In this document: positions 1-7,593 of the stretch, one piece after another
Layout: the number at the start of each line of letters is the position of its first letter
Numbering within the stretch: the stretch's first letter is position 1
Assembly: GCA_009995705.1 (NCBI GenBank)
Contig: JAADBR010000041.1
Location: 1 to 34,723 of the forward strand
Source of the DNA: Microcystis aeruginosa W13-11
GTDB taxonomy: Bacteria; Cyanobacteriota; Cyanobacteriia; Cyanobacteriales; Microcystaceae
Length of the DNA stretch: 34,723 bases
Direction of reading: 5' to 3'
Translations under genes and position numbers: made by a program
The notes under the pieces: model-generated
The model's input: the letters and a program-made list of their open reading frames with translations, nothing else
The model's database searches: none
What the model was told of the DNA's origin: nothing

Positions 1-249
1 AGAGGCCGCCTTTAGCGGGAATCCGATAGAGAGGTTCGTAGTTAACCCAGTACGGGTCAAAGCGTACAAAGCTAATTCTAGATGCAATATTTGCCTACAG
101 AATTAGTAACTATAGAATTAGGTTAATTTAACGCGATGTGCAACTAAAAAGGACAGAATCAGGGTTCCAGTGGATACTTTATCTCTGCTGATTTCTGAAA
201 GCCTTGTTGTAAATCAAGACTAAAAATATAGTTGCACACCGAGTTTAAT

Positions 250-1365
250 TTAGCTTTTTCCCCTTAAACTAAAACCGACAAAGACGTAGTTTAAGGCGTT
301 TCGGTATCCCCACACCTCAAGGAATTGATAACGCTGCCATCCTTTCACTGAGCCAGTCTGAAAAGCTCTTAGGGTATATAGTTGGTTAGCCCAGTTGTGA
401 TCGTTTGGTGTAGCATGATGAACACAGTGCGCCCCTAGGCTAACTGGAAGGATGATTAGCCGGATAAAGACTGCTCCCACTAATTCCGTGGACCACTTTA
501 ACCACTCTAACCAGTGGTCTGAGCGCGGGGGGTAAGCACCCAGATATAGAGCAAAAGATTTACCAATTACCTGAGATTTAGCTCCCTCATTATCATCAGC
601 TTCATAGGCCCAATTATGCTCCGGTAGCTGTTGCAAGAGTGCGGCTGCATAGGTTCCGAGTTGGGTAAATACCGCCCAGAGTAAGCAGATTAAACAAGAA
701 TGGGTTAAACTCGCACAAACAGAGGCCAAGAAAAGCACAATCAGGGTAGCTATTTGATAGTTAATGGGAGCTTTAAGGAGATTAGTCAGACGAGAAAGGA
801 AGGTTTCTCCGTAAAACTTGGGAGAGAGTAATAACTTGCCGAGATTTTGCCAATAGAAGGCCTCTTCTTGGGCAAATTCAAAATCTAACTCTTCTACTAG
901 GTAGGGGGTATTCCCCTTGTCATTCATGGTAGCTAGGTTTTTCGGGGGGTGGTGAATTAATAGGTGATCTTCTTTGAACAATGGAAAGGGCTTTTTTCCG
1001 GTAATTAAGGTGAGCAAACAACCTAAAAGATGGTTATAAGTGGGATATTGAGGGAAAAAAGCATTATGGGCGCAAAAGTGGGCTATTTCCTGCAATTGAG
1101 CCGCTCCAGCTACGGATAACACCCATCCTAGGGGGATTAATTGCCAGTGGCTAAGAGCGATCGCTAATCCGCCTATATACTGGAGTATGCCATAGATTAG
1201 CTCTAAGGAGGGGGTGCTTTTCCAGAGAGGGGGAGCAAGGTAGTAGCCTGTTAGCCAGTCAAAGAAAGCTTGTACGAGACGATTATCGCTGATTTGGAGC
1301 ATCCCTAGGCGTGGATTATCCCTTAAAGCCGATGCTTGTGTTGGGGTGGGTTTTTTGAGTATCAT
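250..1365 (-). CDS. fatty acid desaturase family membrane protein
   Basis: This 371-residue protein carries the three histidine boxes of membrane di-iron desaturases: HFCAH (residues 96-100), HLLIHH (134-139) and HCVHH (313-317). Hydrophobic segments near residues 57-90, 108-122, 204-245 and 295-311 fit a multi-pass membrane protein. The family uses two irons held by these histidines to introduce double bonds or hydroxyl groups into acyl chains or carotenoid-like substrates. The substrate cannot be read from the sequence. The ATG at 1365 gives a complete N-terminus. It is transcribed away from the conflict-system operon that begins at 1770 and has no same-strand partner apart from a doubtful small ORF upstream. 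A beta-carotene ketolase or hydroxylase-like role is an alternative within the same superfamily. Confidence 0.8.
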   Translation of the reverse strand: MILKKPTPTQASALRDNPRLGMLQISDNRLVQAFFDWLTGYYLAPPLWKSTPSLELIYGILQYIGGLAIALSHWQLIPLGWVLSVAGAAQLQEIAHFCAHNAFFPQYPTYNHLLGCLLTLITGKKPFPLFKEDHLLIHHPPKNLATMNDKGNTPYLVEELDFEFAQEEAFYWQNLGKLLLSPKFYGETFLSRLTNLLKAPINYQIATLIVLFLASVCASLTHSCLICLLWAVFTQLGTYAAALLQQLPEHNWAYEADDNEGAKSQVIGKSFALYLGAYPPRSDHWLEWLKWSTELVGAVFIRLIILPVSLGAHCVHHATPNDHNWANQLYTLRAFQTGSVKGWQRYQFLEVWGYRNALNYVFVGFSLRGKS

Positions 1366-1428
1366 AGTAGTAGAAAATAAGTTGTACTGTCCTGAAAATG
1401 GTTAAATAACCAAATTCAGGCGGTTTTA

Positions 1429-1611
1429 TTAGCTGTGCAGCCGTTCAATTTTTCGATAGTGCTGGACTAATTGCCCATCACTAAAAAACGGCTTTGGAGA
1501 GATTTCTATCTCGAAGGCGAGATTAATTACCCAAGCTTCTTTGGGTAGATACCCCAAGAGATTTTTTAGCCTCTCGGTTAGTGATTTAATCTGGTAGTTT
1601 GAGATGTACAT
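1429..1611 (-). CDS. small hypothetical protein (60 aa), doubtful
   Basis: A 60-residue open frame starts with ATG (MYISNYQIKS...) and lies between the desaturase and the divergently transcribed VMAP gene. No family is recognised. It has a mixed helical N-terminus (SLTERLKNLLGYL) and a basic C-terminus (HYRKIERLHS). No strong ribosome binding site precedes it. It could be a small real gene, a C-terminally cut remnant or a chance ORF. Confidence 0.3.
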   Translation of the reverse strand: MYISNYQIKSLTERLKNLLGYLPKEAWVINLAFEIEISPKPFFSDGQLVQHYRKIERLHS

Positions 1612-1630
1612 AAGCTCTGAATTAGACTAC

Positions 1631-1724
1631 ACTTTTAGCTTATTTCTAGCCCTTTTAATTGTCGAGGTAGTTTTTGTAGCATTTAGTAGTCAACTTGCCA
1701 AAGTATCATTAAGTAGCTAAAAGT
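1631..1724. promoter_or_regulatory. candidate operator: inverted repeat upstream of the VMAP operon
   Basis: The 10-mer acttttagct (1631-1640) returns as its exact reverse complement, agctaaaagt, at 1715-1724. A direct repeat gtagcattt occurs at 1676-1684 and 1723-1731. All of this lies in the 158-bp divergent spacer before the VMAP start codon. Such repeats could bind a regulator, perhaps the HTH-bearing VMAP protein itself, but this is inference and short AT-rich repeats also arise by chance. Confidence 0.25.
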
Positions 1725-1769
1725 AGCATTTTGTGAATTGTATTCTTAAAAGGAGAACCACAAGTACAA

Positions 1770-3278
1770 ATGGGAGATAGAAAATCTAAGCCAAAAATTC
1801 CAAGTTCTTTAGGCAAAGAACAGTTTTTAAGCTGTGTGGAAAAAGTGATTCAATTGATAGAGCCTAATGGTATTAAACCTATTCAAAAATGTTTAATCGA
1901 AGGGTTCGCACAGGGTTGGACTTATGAAGACATAGAAAGAGAGTGCGGCTACTCCGAGGCGACACTGAAAACGCACGCAGCTAAAACTTTTTTTCCATTA
2001 CTTGCCCAGGCATTTAACAAGGGATTAGAAAGAGATATAGAAAAAGTTAACAAGAACAATGTCATCTCATTGGTTGAAGAGTATAATAGAAAAATAAGTG
2101 ACAATGGGACTTTTTTACAGGATGAATTTGAAGAAAATAAGACAAAAATTAATATATTTACAAAGCTTAAAAATAACTTGTCTGGACAACAAAAATCAGA
2201 ACTGAATCGGATCATAAAGTCGTACTTGCCAGATAATGACAATGCTAATTTTGAAAAAATCATCGATAAAATCATAGATTCTCCAGATAAAGATTCATTA
2301 ATAATACTTTTTAGACTTACTCAAGATAGCAGAGTTAATAGCTCCACTTGCTCAAAGATTGAACAAACAATACAGGATTTAAAGGAACTATTAAAGATTA
2401 CTGACACAGATTACAATGCTTGGACAGGAGAGATAACAGAAATTAATCCAGAACCTGACAATCGAGAAAATATTAATAACTATCTAATTATCAAAATAGA
2501 GGAGAGTAAAGGTCAAGCAAATACTTACCATGAATATAAATTTGCTGCGTGGTTTCTACAGTTAAATACATCTCAAAGTCAAGGAAATAATTATATACCT
2601 CTTCCTGTAGAGAGTAGCGTTAGCAAAGATGTTTATACTCAAAAAGATATAACGAACATTTTAACAAAAATTATTGAAGATTGTCATGAGCGAGGAGGTG
2701 CAAACTTAAATATTGAATTTTTTACCGATGGTAAGCTACTATATACTAACTTTGAATCTTGGGAATACAATTGCTTTAATAGCCTAACTCAACTTAAGAG
2801 AACATATTTTGTTAATGTTCGTTCTCTTACGAGATTGGGAACAATGTATAGTAAAATGCCAGTTTATCAACATTGGAAAAGTAGATGGGAGAGATTAACA
2901 ACAAATTCTATAGATACACAAACAGTTACTAACAGCGAATCCTATTTGTGCCAAGAAACAACTCTATGGAGCAATCTTTGCGCTTCAACTCAAGAGGATT
3001 TAGAGCAATTCTTTAAAAGAAGCTTAAAATATGGCATACCTTTAGCCGTTGGGTCACGCTGTCATGCTCAGGAAGCAATTCACAGAACAAAAATTAATAC
3101 ACTCTTACAGGGTATTCAAATTAGTCAATTGTCCACAAGAGTTCAAGAGGTGAGGCGACAATCACCAGATAATTTAGAAGATGAACCAGAACATCTAGGA
3201 CATCATCTATTATGCTTTTTAGAAGACCCTAATCGGACGCCACCCTTCCACTACTTAATATCTCAGCACCTAGGTTAA
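1770..3278 (+). CDS. vWA-MoxR-associated protein (VMAP), HTH plus VMAP-C
   Basis: This 502-residue protein is the signature component of the three-part VMAP/MoxR/vWA conflict systems. Residues about 20-85 form a helix-turn-helix (TYEDIERECGYSEATLKTHA at 51-70) of the type at the start of VMAP proteins. A charged helical middle (about 95-210) could be an effector-associated, death-domain-like adaptor. Residues about 215-500 match VMAP-C: an N-terminal strand region with WFLQL, then IEFF...LLYTNFESW, YFVNVRSLTRL, HWKSRWERL and a terminal GIPLAVGSR where relatives have G-P-A-x-W-x-R. The ATG at 1770 follows AGGAG at 1751-1755, with a slightly long 14-nt spacer. Six bases separate it from the MoxR gene, so the three genes form one operon. 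No protease or nuclease effector is fused to it. The family call rests on motif memory, not on a search. Confidence 0.75.
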   Translation: MGDRKSKPKIPSSLGKEQFLSCVEKVIQLIEPNGIKPIQKCLIEGFAQGWTYEDIERECGYSEATLKTHAAKTFFPLLAQAFNKGLERDIEKVNKNNVISLVEEYNRKISDNGTFLQDEFEENKTKINIFTKLKNNLSGQQKSELNRIIKSYLPDNDNANFEKIIDKIIDSPDKDSLIILFRLTQDSRVNSSTCSKIEQTIQDLKELLKITDTDYNAWTGEITEINPEPDNRENINNYLIIKIEESKGQANTYHEYKFAAWFLQLNTSQSQGNNYIPLPVESSVSKDVYTQKDITNILTKIIEDCHERGGANLNIEFFTDGKLLYTNFESWEYNCFNSLTQLKRTYFVNVRSLTRLGTMYSKMPVYQHWKSRWERLTTNSIDTQTVTNSESYLCQETTLWSNLCASTQEDLEQFFKRSLKYGIPLAVGSRCHAQEAIHRTKINTLLQGIQISQLSTRVQEVRRQSPDNLEDEPEHLGHHLLCFLEDPNRTPPFHYLISQHLG

Positions 3279-3284
3279 CTAACT

Positions 3285-4250
3285 ATGAATTCATGGAAAA
3301 TCTTTCAAGGCAATCATGAAAAACGCTCAAAGGATGAGATTACCTGGCCAAAAATCCCACCTTGGCGAAGCTTCGCCACCGACAAGTCCGAGGAGCGGGG
3401 AAAACAACTCATAGTTGACGATAAAACCATCGAAACCGTAAACGCAGCCATTCACCTACGCCGGCCTATTTTAGTCACAGGGAAACCGGGTACAGGGAAA
3501 ACCTCCCTAGCCTACGCAATCGCCTACGAATTAGACTTAGGAGAAGTATTAGTCTGGCCAATTAATACCCGCACCACCCTACAAGAGGGATTATACTACT
3601 ACGATGCGATCGCACGTTTGCAAGATTACCAATTAGAAGAAAAAAAAGACATAGGGCAGTATATCCGCTTGGGTCCCTTGGGGACAGCCCTCTGTCCGAG
3701 AAATTATCCCCGGGTACTGCTTATCGATGAGATAGATAAAAGTGACATCGACTTACCTAACGACCTCTTAAACCTTTTTGAAGAGGGAAGATTTGAAATC
3801 ACCGAACTTTCCCGACTCGCTAAAGATACCGAAAACCAACCAATACCAGTACAAACCCATGACGGTGAATGGGAACCCATCCCCCAAGGCAAGGTAAGCT
3901 GCCAACAGTTCCAGTTCCCCATAGTGATTATGACGAGCAACGGCGAGAGGGATTTTCCCCTACCCTTTAAACGTAGATGTCTGCCCTTAGAAATCCCCGA
4001 ACCCACCCCAGAGGTACTAAAAGACATAGTAAAAAGCCATTTTGATTATAAAGAGGCCAGTCCCGAAAGTAAAAAAATAGAAACAGCGATCGCAGAATAT
4101 GTTAAAAAACGAGAAAAAGGGGAACTAGCAACAGACCAGCTTTTAAACGCCGTCTTTATGAGCATGGGCGAAAATAAACCCACGGATGCAGAATTAAAGT
4201 CCCTTACCGACCTACTATTTACCTACCTCACCGACACAGGCAATACATGA
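3285..4250 (+). CDS. MoxR-family AAA+ ATPase
   Basis: A 321-residue AAA+ protein with Walker A GKPGTGKT (residues 66-73), Walker B VLLIDEID (144-151), a sensor-1 asparagine in IVIMTSN (213-219) and an arginine-finger-like FKRRC (228-232). The layout is that of MoxR ATPases, which work with vWA-domain partners as chaperone-like remodelling machines. Here it sits between VMAP (6-nt gap) and the vWA gene (4-nt overlap, ATGA), so translation of the three is probably coupled. In VMAP systems the ATPase is thought to control assembly of the effector complex. The ATG at 3285 (MNSWKIF) is the first start after the VMAP stop. Catalytic residues look intact. Confidence 0.9.
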   Translation: MNSWKIFQGNHEKRSKDEITWPKIPPWRSFATDKSEERGKQLIVDDKTIETVNAAIHLRRPILVTGKPGTGKTSLAYAIAYELDLGEVLVWPINTRTTLQEGLYYYDAIARLQDYQLEEKKDIGQYIRLGPLGTALCPRNYPRVLLIDEIDKSDIDLPNDLLNLFEEGRFEITELSRLAKDTENQPIPVQTHDGEWEPIPQGKVSCQQFQFPIVIMTSNGERDFPLPFKRRCLPLEIPEPTPEVLKDIVKSHFDYKEASPESKKIETAIAEYVKKREKGELATDQLLNAVFMSMGENKPTDAELKSLTDLLFTYLTDTGNT

Positions 4251-7135
4251 CCCAAACCCCTCCCACACCAGAACTGATTGATAAATTTATCACCTTTGTC
4301 AAGGGCAGGGGATGGGATCTAGACAGTTACCAGATAGCTGATAGTTTATGGTGGTATGTTCTCACCCAAGAAGAGGAGGGAAAACCCCAAACCCCTCCAG
4401 AGCCTAGGGAAGAAAAGAAAGAAACCCCGACCACTAACAACCCCCCCCAGGAGAGTAAAAACGAAACCCAAGAGCCAGCAGCCCCATCCGATGAAGTTCT
4501 CTTAATACGGGAGACAGAAGCACAAAAACAGCCTGAGAAGATAGGCGCAGACACCCTACCCATTAGCCTCCCCAGTGCCAAATTCTGGCGAGAAACCCGA
4601 AAATTAGGGCAGGCAGTGCGTCCCCTTATCCAAAAGATAGACTCAGCCACCCAAAGACAAATAAACCTAAACAGCACCGTACAGAAATCGGCCGAGTATA
4701 GCATCGGCAAGAAAGATGGCAGTTTAGCCCTAATACCCGTTTACCAAGCCAAAAAAGTCCGTTCCCTAGAGGTAGTTTTACTGATTGAAGAATGGGCCTC
4801 CATGGTCTTTTGGAAAGAAATGGCTGGGGAAATCCGCGATTGGCTAGAACAAATCGGCGCATTTCGGGATGTCAAACTCTACCGCATCGGATGGGACGAA
4901 GACAAGCAAAATTTAGCCATCCGTACCTACTCTAACGATACTTGCTCAATGCACCCAAAAGATCTCATCCATCCTCGCGGCGAAAGACTTATCCTCTTCT
5001 ACAGTGATTGTACTTCCCCAGACTGGTATCAAGGACGCTATAACCAAGCTCTTCAGGACTGGGGAAAACACCAAATCGTCACCCTGCTTTCTCCCTTCCC
5101 GGAAGCAATGTGGGAAAGAACCGCCCTTAGTCGAGGTTGGTTCGTCTCCCTAGTCAACCAAACTCCCCGGAAACCTTCACAAAACTGGAGATTTACCTCT
5201 ATCCCCCTGCTACTACAAATTGAGAACGAAGAGGAAAATCAACATATTCTCAGAGAAACAATCCAAAAAACCTACTTTCCCCTACCCACCATCTCCCTAA
5301 CCCCTTCATCCTTAAAAGCTTGGGCGCTCGTTCTCAGTGGTGACAGCAACGCCACCTGTGCGGGGGTACTACTAGAAAAATCCCCCCAAAACAGAGAAAT
5401 ACCCGCAACTATTTCTCTGGAGATGTCTAGGAAGCAAGCTCTAGAACTATTCGCTAGTACCGCCTCACCTCTAGCTTGGGAATTACTGAAAAAATTAGCC
5501 GCAGCCCCGGTAAATCTTCCCATCATCCGTCTTATCCAAAGCAAACTTTTAAGCGCCTCTAACCCCCTAAACATAGCAGAAGTCATCCTCAGTGGTTTTC
5601 TGAAAGTCCATCTAGGAGGGGAACCAGTGAAGTGGGACAAAGGAGGTAAATTTAAATTTCATACTCCCCCCAACAGCCTAGATTTTGAATTTGATGATGA
5701 GGACAGAGAGCTTCTGCTCACTGAACTAGGGAATAGCCGCGCCTTAGAGGTAATTTTTGTCCTCTCGGAATACATCGCCCAAAAACTCAACCTGAGTACC
5801 ACCACCTTTTTTGGTCTTATTCTTACCAATCCCCAAGTTCTCCTCGGCAAAGAAGCTGCTAATCTAGTCCGCGCCTTTGCCAAGGTATCTGCTAAGGTTT
5901 TCCAAAAGCTAGGGGAAGCAAAGTACCAAGAAATTAGCCAAAAGCTGCAATCTATGGTTGACTCACCTTCACCCCCACCGGTTGAGGAAAAGTGGCTAAG
6001 GAAATATAAAACCGTAACCATAGCGAAGGTAAAAGAGCTTACGGGAGGAGAGGAAATATTGTTTCAACTGCTCAAGGATAGACTTAAGGATTTCAGCGTA
6101 GAAGATGGGGAACTGTATCAGCGCCTTCGCTTAACCCCTGAGCAGCTTAAAATTTTGGCAAGCGAAGAAATAACCGCCGAGACAATCCCAGTCCAGTTTA
6201 GGGAAGTCTTGGATAACACAGAAGAAGAAATCATCACCCAGAAATTTAACCTAACCCTGTTCAAATCTGAAACCGTTTTTGTGGATGAGAGGGGACAAAT
6301 TACCGCCAAAGAACCCGTGAGAGCCTTCTACTTTGAAGAAAATCCCCCCAGCTTAAAAATGCTCTATATTCCTTCGGGGGAGTTTTGGATGGGAACCGAA
6401 GAGGGGGAAATAGCGCGGCTAGTGGAAAAATACGATAGGGATTGGTTCCAACGAGAATCCCCCAGACATTTAGTAAAAATCCCCCCGTTTTACCTAAGTC
6501 AAACTCCGATTACTCAAGCTCAATGGTTATATATTGCCCAAAGGGAAGATTTAAAAGTAGAGCGAGATTTAAAACCAGAGCCATCGTGGTTTAAAGGCAG
6601 CACAAACCCTGTTGAAAATGTATCTTGGTTAGATGCCGTAGAATTTTGCCAAAGGCTCTCTAAAATGACCAAGAAACAGTATCGGCTGCCCAGTGAGGCG
6701 GAATGGGAGTATGCTTGTCGTGCTGGAACCACCACCCCCTTCCACTTCGGAGCAACCCTCACCTCAAATTTAGCTAACTACAATACTACGAAACGCTTTG
6801 GTGAGGAACCAGCAGGAGAATATCGCCACCAAACCACCCCCGTGAGGCAATTCCCCCCCAATGGTTTTGGTTTGTATGATATGCACGGAAATGTCTGGGA
6901 GTGGTGTCAGGATGACTTCTGGGAAAATTATCAAGGCGCACCTAGGGATGGTAGTCCTCGGCGAGAAAAGAGCAAAAAACAGCAAAATCAGGCAAATAAA
7001 GCTCTGCGGGGCGGTTCTTGGTACTTCAATCCTTATGGCTGCCGTTCCGCTTGCCGCCCCTACGACCTCCGCCGCGTCACCCGCTACGACTCCTACGGTT
7101 TTCGGGTGGTGTGCGTATTCGGGAGGACTTTGTAA
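4247..7135 (+). CDS. vWA-domain protein with C-terminal FGE-like (C-type lectin) domain, candidate DGR target
   Basis: This 962-residue protein starts with a short helical segment (1-44) and a proline/glutamate-rich linker (45-95). A vWA domain follows at about 168-330; strand LEVVLLIEEWASM is where a MIDAS DxSxS would lie, but it reads E181-x-W183-x-S185, so metal binding may be weakened. A helical region (about 380-570) resembles that after the vWA domain in SAV_2336-type actinobacterial proteins. From about 695 to the end comes an SUMF1/FGE-sulfatase domain (MLYIPSGEFWMG, RLPSEAEWEYACRAG, YDMHGNVWEWCQDDFW, ALRGGSW). The last 60 codons match the second FGE gene at 8274, except at clustered codon positions (see the variable region). 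The gene overlaps MoxR by four bases. The FGE domain probably acts as a ligand-binding head and not as an enzyme. Confidence 0.85.
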   Translation: MTQTPPTPELIDKFITFVKGRGWDLDSYQIADSLWWYVLTQEEEGKPQTPPEPREEKKETPTTNNPPQESKNETQEPAAPSDEVLLIRETEAQKQPEKIGADTLPISLPSAKFWRETRKLGQAVRPLIQKIDSATQRQINLNSTVQKSAEYSIGKKDGSLALIPVYQAKKVRSLEVVLLIEEWASMVFWKEMAGEIRDWLEQIGAFRDVKLYRIGWDEDKQNLAIRTYSNDTCSMHPKDLIHPRGERLILFYSDCTSPDWYQGRYNQALQDWGKHQIVTLLSPFPEAMWERTALSRGWFVSLVNQTPRKPSQNWRFTSIPLLLQIENEEENQHILRETIQKTYFPLPTISLTPSSLKAWALVLSGDSNATCAGVLLEKSPQNREIPATISLEMSRKQALELFASTASPLAWELLKKLAAAPVNLPIIRLIQSKLLSASNPLNIAEVILSGFLKVHLGGEPVKWDKGGKFKFHTPPNSLDFEFDDEDRELLLTELGNSRALEVIFVLSEYIAQKLNLSTTTFFGLILTNPQVLLGKEAANLVRAFAKVSAKVFQKLGEAKYQEISQKLQSMVDSPSPPPVEEKWLRKYKTVTIAKVKELTGGEEILFQLLKDRLKDFSVEDGELYQRLRLTPEQLKILASEEITAETIPVQFREVLDNTEEEIITQKFNLTLFKSETVFVDERGQITAKEPVRAFYFEENPPSLKMLYIPSGEFWMGTEEGEIARLVEKYDRDWFQRESPRHLVKIPPFYLSQTPITQAQWLYIAQREDLKVERDLKPEPSWFKGSTNPVENVSWLDAVEFCQRLSKMTKKQYRLPSEAEWEYACRAGTTTPFHFGATLTSNLANYNTTKRFGEEPAGEYRHQTTPVRQFPPNGFGLYDMHGNVWEWCQDDFWENYQGAPRDGSPRREKSKKQQNQANKALRGGSWYFNPYGCRSACRPYDLRRVTRYDSYGFRVVCVFGRTL
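6995..7135 (+). other. candidate DGR variable region VR1 (3' end of vWA-FGE gene)
   Basis: The stretch lines up without gaps with 8934-9074. In the 23 codons of 7025-7093, 12 differ between copies. Seventeen of the 18 base differences fall at first or second codon positions, mostly in codons ending in C (for example TTC/AGC, GGC/CTC, TCC/GAC, ACC/GAC). The last 42 coding bases, from the TAC before the GGT at 7097 onward, are identical. One more difference, AAT/TAT, lies at 6995-6997. This is what adenine-directed mutagenesis of a template with AAC/AAT codons produces. The template itself is not in the window. Confidence 0.8.
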
Positions 7136-7198
7136 CCCTTTTTCTCTTTTTTTCCTTTTTACCCTTTTTCGATTTTTTTGAACAAATGTACTATATAT
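7136..7198 (+). other. conserved pyrimidine-rich tail after VR1
   Basis: The 60-odd bases after the stop codon are almost entirely C and T up to a short cgattttttt segment. They recur after the second FGE gene (9075-9137) with only about three differences. Both tails end near aaatgtactatat. Conservation past the stop codon fits a fixed initiation-of-homing or accessory element of a DGR, or simply recent gene duplication. Confidence 0.45.
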
Positions 7199-7265
7199 GA
7201 GTTGGCTGATAAGTAGCTGGTTATAATTAAATTGAAGACGGGTTTTGGGTTCTCCCCTTATCAAG

Positions 7266-7323
7266 GTAGGGTTGATTCATGAATCAACCCTACAATCAAC
7301 CCTACAATCAACCCTACAATCAA
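7266..7323. repeat. 28-bp perfect palindrome merged with 12-bp tandem repeats
   Basis: Bases 7266-7293 form a perfect palindrome centred on cATG (arms gtagggttgattca and its complement). Its right arm starts a tandem array: aatcaaccctac at 7282, 7294 and 7306, with a partial fourth unit at 7318-7323. The array is in frame with an ATG at 7279, giving NQPYNQPYNQPYNQ. It precedes the likely true start of the antitoxin at 7342, so it is probably a leader element or operator rather than coding. Confidence 0.7.
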
Positions 7324-7341
7324 TTAATACTAGGATTCATC

Positions 7342-7593
7342 ATGTACCAAATCACTCTTTCCCTACCCGATGAAACCGCTCTCGCTTTACATCTCACCCC
7401 AGAACAACTAGCACAGGAAATCTCTCTTCTTGCTGCCATTAAACTTTATGAACTGGGAAAACTTTCCTCTGGCACTGCTGCCAACTTAGCAGGTATTCCG
7501 CGAGTTGTTTTTCTTTCTAAACTTGCAGACTATGGAGTTGATACCTTCCGACTCAAGGAAGCAGAATTAATCGAGGATCTGGCTAATGCCTAA
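7342..7593 (+). CDS. UPF0175-family antitoxin
   Basis: From the ATG at 7342 this is an 83-residue protein (MYQITLSLPDET...). It has the UPF0175 pattern: a short strand, then helices with KLYELGKLSSGTAANLAGIPRVVFLSKLADYGV, a helix-turn-helix-like DNA-binding region. An upstream in-frame ATG at 7279 would add 21 residues coded only by a 12-bp tandem repeat (NQPY units), so the inner start is preferred. It overlaps the DUF3368 gene by eight bases. UPF0175 proteins are antitoxins of DUF3368 PIN-domain toxins and usually repress their own operon, which would make the palindrome at 7266-7293 a plausible operator. Confidence 0.85.
   Translation: MYQITLSLPDETALALHLTPEQLAQEISLLAAIKLYELGKLSSGTAANLAGIPRVVFLSKLADYGVDTFRLKEAELIEDLANA

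Noticed and set aside
2..106. Open frames on both strands at the left edge (minus strand RFDPYWVNYEPLYRIPAKGG; plus strand SGNPIERFVVNPVRVKAYK).
   Set aside because: The minus frame has no start codon after an upstream stop at 95-97, and the plus frame is cut by the window edge. No family is recognised, so neither can be called.
6861..7200. Overlapping plus-strand ORFs in other frames over the FGE 3' end (for example 6861-7181 and 7018-7200).
   Set aside because: They are shadows of the FGE reading frame and the pyrimidine tract, with Pro/Leu/Phe-rich low-complexity translations.
7282..7323. CRISPR-like array.
   Set aside because: The repeats are 12 bp and directly adjacent without spacers, so this is a simple tandem repeat. 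No cas gene or other array is present in the window.
7279..7341. N-terminal extension of the UPF0175 antitoxin (NQPYNQPYNQPYNQ).
   Set aside because: It is coded by a 12-bp tandem repeat and a palindrome. The family start fits ATG 7342.
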